Made by a program: the position numbers and the translations under genes
From: a virus
IMG/VR virus record: IMGVR_UViG_3300027969_000289
Coordinates: 1 to 31,657 of that record
Direction: 5' to 3' (one strand)
DNA: 31,657 nt
Notes under the pieces: model-generated
Seen by the model: only the letters and a program-made list of their open reading frames with translations
Database searches by the model: none
What the model was told of the DNA's origin: nothing
Shown: one piece after another, positions 1 through 5,633 of the stretch
Layout: the number at the start of each line of letters is the position of its first letter
Position numbering within the stretch: the stretch's first letter is position 1

Positions 1-67
1 TAGATGGGCGCTCGGCGGACATCGGTATTGCTGGCCGTAGGCCGTTTAGATACTGCAGTACGTTCAT
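1..67 (-). CDS. Small phage protein, 3' part beyond the window (partial)
   Basis: The ATG at 67-65 overlaps the TGA of the upstream gene as ATGA, and the frame stays open to the left edge. The visible N-terminus begins MNVLQYLNGLRPAIP. It resembles the start of small conserved phage proteins I remember as continuing with an SNSELRRWL-like motif, but that part lies outside the window, so this is a memory-based suggestion. Function is unknown. It is the last visible member of the small-gene chain that follows mazZ. Confidence 0.5.
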   Translation of the reverse strand, partial: MNVLQYLNGLRPAIPMSAERPS

Positions 68-312
68 TTCTTAAATCCTTTAATGTAAATCGCAACACTC
101 TTCAACGTGTCCTTGCCGAACGCCTTCGAGAATTCGGTCTCCAGCGAGTGCGCCGCCATCTCCAGTGCGGAATTCCAACCCGCCTCGTAATGCTTATCCC
201 ATTGCTCCTTTAGCTCGTGATTCTCCACCGTTAGTCTCGCATTTCTGATCATCAGTGAATCCCTCGCGGTCTTCATCCTATCGAATTCGATCGCGCTCTC
301 GTCTTTATCCAT
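64..312 (-). CDS. Conserved small phage protein, 82 aa
   Basis: Charged, helical protein. Its first 40 residues look like a short coiled coil (ENHELKEQWDKHYEAGW), followed by a W-x-x-A-L-x-x-A-A helix and a C-terminus KGFKK. I recognise the pattern as that of small phage proteins of unknown function. The start follows GGAG with a 7-nt spacer and overlaps the end of the 56-aa gene upstream. It ends in an ATGA overlap with the next gene, so it sits in the translationally coupled chain. No catalytic motif is visible and I assign no function. Confidence 0.7.
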   Translation of the reverse strand: MDKDESAIEFDRMKTARDSLMIRNARLTVENHELKEQWDKHYEAGWNSALEMAAHSLETEFSKAFGKDTLKSVAIYIKGFKK

Positions 313-475
313 TGGTGCGCTCCTTCAGCTTTTCAACGTACTGAATCAGGTGGGCGAGTACCTCCGGCTCCAGTGCCACTACGTTGTTCTCGTGGTGATT
401 GACGGCCAGCCATACGGAGTAGCCGTCAAAGCTGGCGTACACGCCATCACCCAAATAAGTCGAGTCGTCATCCAT
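305..475 (-). CDS. Conserved small phage protein, 56 aa
   Basis: This short gene starts ATGGATGACGAC at 475 after a strong GGAG (8-nt spacing) and ends in TAA at 305-307. The protein begins MDDDSTYLGDGVYASFDGY and continues with a V-W-L-A-V strand and a final helix L-x-x-Y-V-E-K-L. The opening YLGDGVYASFDGY and the E-P-E-V helix are typical of a family of about 55-60 aa found in many environmental phage genomes; its role is unknown. It overlaps the upstream 85-aa gene (ATGGATGA) and the downstream 82-aa gene. Confidence 0.72.
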   Translation of the reverse strand: MDDDSTYLGDGVYASFDGYSVWLAVNHHENNVVALEPEVLAHLIQYVEKLKERTNG

Positions 476-725
476 TGTTTTTTCTCCTTAACGCGGCTTC
501 TGCCGCTCGTATCAACCGATAAATAACCCCGTCTTCTGCGTACTCAGGGAGAGCGTGGATTTCTTCATCCGTCAGCCCCACCCATGGGCGTTTGTAGTCC
601 TGTATGTCGTCGTCGTCTTCTTCGATGCGGGCCTTTGCCATCGCGCGCTTGGCTGGAAAGCCACCACCCCACGCACCCTGCCTGCGGGCGATGTCGTCGA
701 ACGCTTCGTCTTCTGCATCTTTCAT
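468..725 (-). CDS. Conserved small phage protein with DEAFDDIARRQ / WVGLTDEE motifs, 85 aa
   Basis: Acidic N-terminus (MKDAEDEAFDDIARRQG), a GGGFPAKRAM turn, an EEDDDD acidic stretch, then PWVGLTDEEIHALPEY and a basic C-terminal helix. The DEAFDDIA and WVGLTDEE segments occur in small phage proteins of unknown function. I start it at the ATG at 725, which has GGAG eight bases upstream and overlaps the TGA of the 43-aa gene before it; a GTG 15 bases further upstream would add five residues. It may act through protein contacts, but nothing catalytic is visible. Confidence 0.68.
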   Translation of the reverse strand: MKDAEDEAFDDIARRQGAWGGGFPAKRAMAKARIEEDDDDIQDYKRPWVGLTDEEIHALPEYAEDGVIYRLIRAAEAALRRKNNG

Positions 726-853
726 ACCACGAACTCCCACATGACCACACCAACGGTTACCACGAACAGGCAGAAAAAGCCAATGGCAATAATTGTCTTC
801 ACCATGTCTACAAAAAAGTCCCCGCCGAAGTCGGTATCGTCATCGTCGTTCAT
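722..853 (-). CDS. Small single-pass membrane protein, 43 aa
   Basis: Very acidic N-terminus (MNDDDDTDFGGDFF) followed by one hydrophobic helix of about 24 residues (roughly residues 18-41: VKTIIAIGFFCLFVVTVGVV) and the end MWEFVV. It starts in an ATGA overlap with the 43-aa gene upstream and ends in an ATGA overlap with the 85-aa gene downstream. This tight coupling on both sides is the main reason to call so short a gene. Function unknown; an inner-membrane peptide made early in infection is a reasonable inference. Confidence 0.6.
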   Translation of the reverse strand: MNDDDDTDFGGDFFVDMVKTIIAIGFFCLFVVTVGVVMWEFVV

Positions 854-981
854 AGCCACCCCAATCCTTTGCAAACACCTGTAAGAATGAACAGCACCCC
901 AACGAAATTACCAACAATAGGGGGGCAGTGCGGGGCAATCCAAATTGTGCCTAGCAATAATAAAATTTGTCTGTCAGTCAT
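850..981 (-). CDS. Small hydrophobic protein, 43 aa
   Basis: Begins MTDRQILLLLGTIWIAPHCP and continues with a second hydrophobic stretch (VGNFVGVLFILTGVCKGLGWL), so it probably has two short membrane helices with a CP turn between them. The MTDRQ-x-L-x-x-x-G-x-x-WIAPH start resembles tiny phage membrane proteins I have seen in environmental phages. It begins in an ATGA overlap with the 87-aa gene, has a good upstream AGGGGAGGAG ribosome site, and ends in an ATGA overlap with the next small membrane protein. No function can be assigned. Confidence 0.62.
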   Translation of the reverse strand: MTDRQILLLLGTIWIAPHCPPIVGNFVGVLFILTGVCKGLGWL

Positions 982-1241
982 GCTTTGCTCCTCCCCTGAA
1001 ACATCTCCGCGCTCCACGCATCAAGGATGCGGGCCTTGGCCTCTTCGCGTTCTTCTGGTGGGTAGATGTCGGCAACAACGTCATCTAATGTTTTCAACGC
1101 CGACTCCGCCATCTGCTGTGGTGTAAGTATCATTTCGTTTTTCTTTTCAATTCTTATCCCCAAGTTATGTAGTGCGTCAGTCCATTCTTTTAACGTGGAA
1201 CCGGGCCAAGATGCCTCCTCTGTGTAAACTCGCTCTTTCAT
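978..1241 (-). CDS. Small acidic phage protein of unknown function, 87 aa
   Basis: Starts MKERVYTEEASWPGSTLKEW after a strong GAGGAG five bases upstream of ATG. The middle is amphipathic, with a PQQMAESALKTLDDVVADI helix and a PPEEREEAKARILDAW helix. No family is recognised. It follows the lipoprotein gene after 9 bp and ends in an ATGA overlap with the 43-aa gene, so it is part of the same transcript and coupled translation unit. Confidence 0.65.
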   Translation of the reverse strand: MKERVYTEEASWPGSTLKEWTDALHNLGIRIEKKNEMILTPQQMAESALKTLDDVVADIYPPEEREEAKARILDAWSAEMFQGRSKA

Positions 1242-1250
1242 GCTTGCTCC

Positions 1251-1535
1251 TCACATAAACTTGGGTGCGCAGATGATGTCAAGTACGATCTCGACCGATT
1301 GGCCGTTCACGATGCGACGAGCGTAGATGATGCGCGGGCGCAGCTCATTGGCGCGGCATTCATTCATCGCCTCGATCTGCTCACCCCGGCTCAGCGGCGA
1401 AGTCTTCTTGTCCAGCATCATTTCCTGCGCTGCGGGCTGCATGGAGGGCTGGTAGTCGGCCACGGGCGCACGAGTATTGTTAGCGCAGCCTACCAGTAGA
1501 ACGGCCAGCGCGAGAGGGGTAATCTTAGCGAACAT
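1251..1535 (-). CDS. Phage-encoded lipoprotein, 94 aa
   Basis: The N-terminus is a textbook lipoprotein signal: K4, a hydrophobic core (residues 5-15) and a lipobox LVGC with the acylated Cys at residue 17. The mature part of about 78 residues has a P/Q-rich linker and then a compact C-terminal part with two Cys (positions in ECRANEL and IICAPKFM). The start has AGGAG upstream and overlaps the end of the 48-aa gene. Known phage lipoproteins include outer spanins and superinfection-exclusion proteins such as T5 Llp. As the lysis module is 24 kb away, a receptor-masking or exclusion role is a better guess than a spanin, but it is unproven. Confidence 0.7.
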   Translation of the reverse strand: MFAKITPLALAVLLVGCANNTRAPVADYQPSMQPAAQEMMLDKKTSPLSRGEQIEAMNECRANELRPRIIYARRIVNGQSVEIVLDIICAPKFM

Positions 1536-1671
1536 TTTTGCACTCCTTGGTAAAAACGGATGCCACGCTTCCGCACGGCGGGTGATAGGTGGTGTAGCCG
1601 ACGTAGAATCCGAACACGGCGGTGGTACATACTAGCCCGATTAGGGCGAACAGGTCAGCGAGGAATTTCAT
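1525..1671 (-). CDS. Small membrane protein, 48 aa
   Basis: Encodes MKFLADLFALIGLVCTTAVF and about 28 more residues. It has one N-terminal hydrophobic helix (about residues 4-24) and a short C-terminal tail with two Cys (PPCGS and ECKNVR) that could form a disulphide outside the cytoplasm. I chose the second of two adjacent ATGs, which sits five bases after AGGA; the first (1674) would add one Met. The gene overlaps the end of the 72-aa gene and the start of the lipoprotein gene. Function unknown. Confidence 0.55.
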   Translation of the reverse strand: MKFLADLFALIGLVCTTAVFGFYVGYTTYHPPCGSVASVFTKECKNVR

Positions 1672-1873
1672 CATTATCCTTCATGCTACGAATGATTCCA
1701 GTCACTTGAATGCCGTCGAATTCGGCAAAGGACTCGGCGTCGAACTTCCGCGCCACTTCTTCCACCACGCTGTTGAAGATCTGCTGCAGCGCGGCGCGAG
1801 CCATTCGCTCCTGCTGCTCGTTCTCCAGCAGCATACCGAAACGGTCGGCGTACCAGCGGTCGAAATCGGTCAT
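1655..1873 (-). CDS. Small acidic phage protein, 72 aa
   Basis: Starts MTDFDRWYADRFGMLLENEQ in an ATGA overlap with the last codon of mazZ, which makes this start preferable to the longer frame opening at 1915. It looks all-helical, with a helix AALQQIFNSVVEEVARKF and a C-terminal helix before KDNDEIPR. No family is recognised. Position directly after mazZ suggests co-expression with the nucleotide genes, not necessarily a shared role. Confidence 0.65.
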   Translation of the reverse strand: MTDFDRWYADRFGMLLENEQQERMARAALQQIFNSVVEEVARKFDAESFAEFDGIQVTGIIRSMKDNDEIPR

Positions 1874-2358
1874 GGTACATGCCTCATTATCCGTGTGTTC
1901 TCGTCCACCCGCCACGAGCGTGCCTCGTTAATCTCCATCTTCTCCTCTATCGCCCGGTGGATGTCGATCCCATTGCGGCCCGCCACGTCGAGCAGCAGGA
2001 TCATAACATCCCCCAGCTCTAGTGCCGATTTCGGATTACGTGCGTATTCGCCGATCTCCTCGTAAAGCTTCAGCAGGATGTCCGCCGTGGACCGCTCCGG
2101 GAATTTCTCGTCCGCCCACTTCGTTATCCGGTCCTGTAATTGCCGGATGTCCGCGCCGCCCCGGCGCTTGTAGGCGTTCACCGCCCGCACGACCATGTCC
2201 GCGTTCTTGTCGCAGTTGCCGATCACGCCACGCAGGTGGTGCCGGACCTCGAATGACCCGACCACCGCGCCGTGCGCGTCCAGGACGTTCGCCCCGTCCG
2301 CTGCCCACGGCAGCTCGTTGGTCTCGTCCGTGTGTACCGTCGATTCTACTTGCAGCAT
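1870..2358 (-). CDS. mazZ: MazG/DUF550-type nucleotide pyrophosphohydrolase (MazZ-like), 162 aa
   Basis: Residues about 72-160 match the MazG-like all-alpha NTP pyrophosphohydrolase pattern: metal-binding E100-E101-x-x-E104 (YEEIGEY) and E114-x-x-D117 (ELGDV), then an N-x-A-R-x-W segment and a terminal R-H-V typical of DUF550 proteins. Family members hydrolyse (d)NTP to (d)NMP; in Z phages MazZ turns dGTP into dGMP, the substrate of PurZ. Residues 1-65 form a separate piece (W-x-x-x-G-x-x-V-x-D-A-x-G ... A-V-N-A-Y) resembling stand-alone small phage proteins, so this looks like a fusion. I start at the ATG at 2358, six bases after GGAG; an ATG 12 bases upstream lacks a ribosome site. It overlaps the end of purZ, so the two are translated together. 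The MazZ assignment rests largely on this context. Confidence 0.8.
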   Translation of the reverse strand: MLQVESTVHTDETNELPWAADGANVLDAHGAVVGSFEVRHHLRGVIGNCDKNADMVVRAVNAYKRRGGADIRQLQDRITKWADEKFPERSTADILLKLYEEIGEYARNPKSALELGDVMILLLDVAGRNGIDIHRAIEEKMEINEARSWRVDENTRIMRHVP

Positions 2359-3452
2359 TTTGTACTCCATATATCCATGATTGCCTCGATCCGCATTGTT
2401 CGGCTGAGGTGATTAGTGCGGTACACGTCATCGTGTGTCGGCCCCGTGCCCACCCAAGCGATGATTGTACCACTGGACTCCAGCCGGTTAATGATCCCGA
2501 ACATCTCGTCCTTTGCCCGCACATAATTGATGAAGTTGAGGAACGTGTGCGTCGCGTTGCAGTACCGCACCGCCTCGGTGATCTGCTTCTCGCTGAATGT
2601 GAAAATCCGCCTCGGCAGCTTCGTCACCGTCGTCAGCTCCACCTTTTGCCCGATCTCCTCGAACGTTATCTCCACCTGATCATCGTAGCACGGCCCGCTG
2701 TACCCCACTTGCGTGCCCTCGGTGTCGAACCGATTGGCGACTCGAATCGGGTAGGTCCGCGCCGTGCCGACCACGTTAAATATCGCCGGTCTGTGGATGC
2801 CCTGCATGACCATCGACGCCGGGATACCGCAATCGGCCAGTATCTGCCACGTGCTCACGTCGCGCGAGGTGGTGTAGGGGTAAAAGCCGTGGTACATCGA
2901 GAGCCCGTAGCCCTGCGCCCCCTCGATCAGCGTATTGTCGGCCATGCCCAGCAATTCGCGGTACTCCTGAGTCGTGACCACAAACGCTTTGAGCCGGGGC
3001 TCGTTCGCCGCAATGTTCGCCGTATCGGGGTCGCGCCGGATGCGCTCGATCGCCGCCGCGCCGACGCCCTTTTTCGTGCTGCCGATCTTCGTCATCGGCC
3101 CCGCCTCTTCGTCACGGTGACGCTGGTAGACGATCGCCGCGTGCGGGTGAATCGCGATCTGCGCCTGCCCAATCACCTCCCGGCAGTCGTGTATTTCCTG
3201 CAATAGCTGATCGGTGTCGATCATCGAGCCCGGACCCAGCAGCACCCGGCGCAGCATGGGCGAGACCACGCCGTTGGCCAAGTGCGTATGAATGAACTTT
3301 CGCCCCCGGCTGCTGACGTAGGTATGCCCCGCGTTCGGAGCCCACGCGGTGATGATCGTGTCGGGCATCTCGTGCTCGGCCAGCCACCCCGCGATCAGCC
3401 CTTTGCCGGTGCTGCCGTACTGTAAATCCACCACCATCGTTATCGATTTCAT
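2346..3452 (-). CDS. purZ: PurZ: 2-amino-2'-deoxyadenylo-succinate synthase, 368 aa
   Basis: Homologue of adenylosuccinate synthetase that in Z phages condenses dGMP with aspartate on the way to dZMP (2-aminoadenine deoxynucleotide). Visible motifs: N-terminal QYGSTGKG (residues 11-18), where PurA has QWGDEGKG, so Ser14 replaces the catalytic Asp; NAGHT (40-44) with the conserved His43; IGSTKKGVGAA (123-133); IEGAQG (176-181); YPYTTSRD (191-198); LPRR (279-282). The Asp-to-Ser/Gly change is the published hallmark of PurZ, needed to accept dGMP. At 368 aa it is shorter than bacterial PurA (about 430), as expected for PurZ. The start at 3452 has AGGA eight bases upstream; the longer frame would run into the polymerase gene. 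It lies between the polymerase and mazZ with overlaps on both sides. Confidence 0.93.
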   Translation of the reverse strand: MKSITMVVDLQYGSTGKGLIAGWLAEHEMPDTIITAWAPNAGHTYVSSRGRKFIHTHLANGVVSPMLRRVLLGPGSMIDTDQLLQEIHDCREVIGQAQIAIHPHAAIVYQRHRDEEAGPMTKIGSTKKGVGAAAIERIRRDPDTANIAANEPRLKAFVVTTQEYRELLGMADNTLIEGAQGYGLSMYHGFYPYTTSRDVSTWQILADCGIPASMVMQGIHRPAIFNVVGTARTYPIRVANRFDTEGTQVGYSGPCYDDQVEITFEEIGQKVELTTVTKLPRRIFTFSEKQITEAVRYCNATHTFLNFINYVRAKDEMFGIINRLESSGTIIAWVGTGPTHDDVYRTNHLSRTMRIEAIMDIWSTKCCK

Positions 3453-3457
3453 ACTCT

Positions 3458-5296
3458 CTATCCTTTTGCTTGATACCAATCATCACCGATACCCCAATCG
3501 CACGTTATTGGCACACGCAAGTGAATGGGGCACGACACTCCGTCGAATGCCGTGTAAATCTTCGCTATCTCTTCCGCATGGTCGCGGGAATCCGTGTCCA
3601 GCGATATCCCCACCTCGTCGTGCACGGTCAGCAGCAGCCGCCCGCACTGGTGCTCGGTGAGGTAGCGGTGCAGCTCGATAAGCTTCACCTTCATGCAGTC
3701 CGCACTGGTGGCTTGGTAGATCAGCCCCGACGCCTTGTGCGCGAATTGCCCACCGGGGAACCGGATGTGCCGATCCATGATCGAGTGCACGAACCCGCGC
3801 TCTTTCGCGATCCCCGTCGCCTTCATCGCGTTGTTGCGCATCCCGGGGTTCGCGGCGTGGTACTTGTCGAACAGCTCCATGGCCTCGGGTCCGGCACGCA
3901 GGAACACATTCCCGCTCGGCCCGGTCTCCTCCGTGTACGGCAGTCCGCACTCCTGCGCCAACCGGCCCGCCCCCATGTTGAACGCCAGCCCTAGATTAAT
4001 CGCTTTCGATGACGGACCCCCGGCGTACTGCGCGTTCCGGGGGATACCGGTCATGTCCGAGACGAGCTGGTGAAAGTCAAGACTCGGGTTTTGTGCGTAC
4101 GCTTGAAGAATCGCGGGTACCTTACCGTAATGGTTAGCAACACGAAATTCAAACTGGCTCCAGTCCAGACCCAGCCAATCTGCCCCAAAGTCTGGCTTGA
4201 ATATGGGGCGCACCAGCGACTTAATATGTTGATCGCGGGACGGGATTTGTTGAAGAGCGGGATTTGTAATACTAAGTCGCCCAGTTCCGGTTCCAGCCTC
4301 AGCGTCGTTTTTAGTCTGGTTATAGTTGCAATGAATGATGCCATCGTGTTGGTGTCCTAGTATGTGTCCTTGCAGGAATGTGTCGCGAGTCTTGAGCATC
4401 TTGCGCAAGTCCAGTATCATAGCCGCCGCCGGGTGCTTCATCCGGCGCAAGCAGTCCGCGTTAACCGACGCCTTGCCCCCGTCCGTCTTGTCGGCGCGAG
4501 TGCCGTCGATCAGATACCACTCATTGTCGTCGCCCAGCGTCGGCTTGAATAGCTCGGTGATCGATCCGGACGGGTTCGGGTTGACCTCGAAGCCCGCCAA
4601 GGTATTCAGATCCCGCTGCGCCTTCTCGACGCGCGTCGTGAGCCCCCGGACGGCCAACTCGGCCTGATCGACGTCCACTCGCACCCCGCCGGTCTCCATG
4701 TCGAGAATGACGGGCATGAGGTCGCGCTCCAACTGGTGAATGCGGTGAATCTTTTGCTTCTCGATCTCCCCCACCTGCCACTGATACAGCGCCCGCGTCG
4801 CCACTGCGTCCTGAATCGCGTACTTCGACACTAGCGCGACTGGGGCACGGGAAATGTGGGGCATCTGCACGTTCCGAGTGGCGCGACCACCGAATATCTT
4901 CGCCATCTCGTCGTATATCTCCTCGTCCTTCTTCTGCCCCGCGTATTTACGGGCCAAGAAGTCGAGCGAGTAGGTCGGCTCGTGCTCACTGATCAGCGCC
5001 GCTCGAATCATCGTGCAGTCGATCCGGTCACCCGGGAGCTCGATTCCGGCGCAGCGCAGGAAGTGGCAGTCGAATTTCAGATTATGGCCGACCCACACCC
5101 CGACACGCTCCTCGCGAATCAGGTCGCGCAGCCAGTCGATGACGTAGGGGTCGGTGCGAACGTCCCAGTACATACCCTCACCTTCGGGCAGAGCGATGGA
5201 AATACCGAATAGACGGTCCTTCCACCACTGCAGCCCGGTGGTCTCGGTGTCGATCACCATATAGGGGACCGAGTCGATGCGGGGGAAAGCCGACAT
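3458..5296 (-). CDS. dpoZ: Family A DNA polymerase with 3'-5' exonuclease (DpoZ type), 612 aa
   Basis: Replicative PolA-type polymerase. Exonuclease motifs: Exo I D16-x-E18 (DTETTG), Exo II HNLKFD (D76), Exo III Y159-x-x-x-D163. Polymerase motifs: A LDWSQFEFR with D378; B SSKAINLGLAFNMG with K431; C TVHDE with D560. There is no 5'-3' exonuclease domain. Motif B is unusual: no Arg four residues before K431 (Gly instead), Leu at the position of E. coli F762 and Phe-Asn at that of Y766-G767. Polymerases next to purZ are the DpoZ group, in which the proofreading domain is proposed to favour Z over A; that link is by context. The start at 5296 overlaps the TGA of the SSB-tailed gene (TGATG); the frame extends 51 codons upstream, but that part is a shadow of the neighbour. 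Confidence 0.92.
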   Translation of the reverse strand: MSAFPRIDSVPYMVIDTETTGLQWWKDRLFGISIALPEGEGMYWDVRTDPYVIDWLRDLIREERVGVWVGHNLKFDCHFLRCAGIELPGDRIDCTMIRAALISEHEPTYSLDFLARKYAGQKKDEEIYDEMAKIFGGRATRNVQMPHISRAPVALVSKYAIQDAVATRALYQWQVGEIEKQKIHRIHQLERDLMPVILDMETGGVRVDVDQAELAVRGLTTRVEKAQRDLNTLAGFEVNPNPSGSITELFKPTLGDDNEWYLIDGTRADKTDGGKASVNADCLRRMKHPAAAMILDLRKMLKTRDTFLQGHILGHQHDGIIHCNYNQTKNDAEAGTGTGRLSITNPALQQIPSRDQHIKSLVRPIFKPDFGADWLGLDWSQFEFRVANHYGKVPAILQAYAQNPSLDFHQLVSDMTGIPRNAQYAGGPSSKAINLGLAFNMGAGRLAQECGLPYTEETGPSGNVFLRAGPEAMELFDKYHAANPGMRNNAMKATGIAKERGFVHSIMDRHIRFPGGQFAHKASGLIYQATSADCMKVKLIELHRYLTEHQCGRLLLTVHDEVGISLDTDSRDHAEEIAKIYTAFDGVSCPIHLRVPITCDWGIGDDWYQAKG

Positions 5297-5559
5297 CAGA
5301 AGGGGATGTCGCCGAGTGCAATATCGTCGACGAACGAGCGCCCGGGAGCCGAGCCGCCGCCCTCTTTCGGGTTGACCTTGAGCGAGAAGTACTTCTTGCC
5401 CTCCATCCGACCGCCCGCTTTGCCCTCGTTCACCCAAGCGCTGACCCAATAGTCCACGCCGTTCACGTTGAGCGAACCGGTGTACTCCGGATGCTTATCC
5501 GTCTTACGATTCTCATTGCGGGCTAGCATGCCCGAGTTGGTATTATCGTACTGTGCCAT
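5296..5559 (-). CDS. Small SSB-tailed protein, 87 aa
   Basis: A beta-rich small protein starting MAQYDNTNSGMLARNE, with strands YTGSLNVNGVDYWVSAWV and YFSLKVNPKE, a flexible G/S/P linker and the C-terminus VDDIALGDIPF. The final DIPF after an acidic stretch is the same tetrapeptide that ends bacterial SSB proteins and recruits their partners. Small phage proteins with the YDNTN-S/R-G-x-L start and the DIPF end are common beside phage polymerases. Role inferred: single-strand binding or a mimic recruiting host SSB-interacting proteins. It is the first gene after a strong promoter at 5592-5620 and is followed by an overlapping polymerase gene. Confidence 0.72.
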   Translation of the reverse strand: MAQYDNTNSGMLARNENRKTDKHPEYTGSLNVNGVDYWVSAWVNEGKAGGRMEGKKYFSLKVNPKEGGGSAPGRSFVDDIALGDIPF

Positions 5560-5591
5560 GTTACCGTCCTCTATTAATTGATGGAGACTAT

Positions 5592-5620
5592 ATTATATCA
5601 CCACTGGGGTGACCCGTCAA
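5592..5620 (-). promoter_or_regulatory. Sigma70-type promoter for the SSB-like/dpoZ/purZ/mazZ operon
   Basis: On the minus strand TTGACG, 17 bp, then a perfect TATAAT preceded by TGA (extended -10 pattern TGn). It lies in the 74-bp gap upstream of the SSB-tailed gene, pointing into it. It fits initiation about 25 bp before that gene's ribosome site. Confidence 0.8.
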
Positions 5621-5633
5621 CCGCTATCGTTTG

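Noticed and set aside
2022-3206. 394-aa plus-strand open frame
   Set aside because: Antisense to purZ and mazZ, full of Arg/Pro/His as expected from the reverse of GC-rich coding sequence; no motif or ribosome site.
5297-5449. 51-codon N-terminal extension of the polymerase
   Set aside because: Arg/Gly-rich sequence is the out-of-frame shadow of the SSB-tailed gene; the MSAFPRI start has the stop-start overlap typical here.
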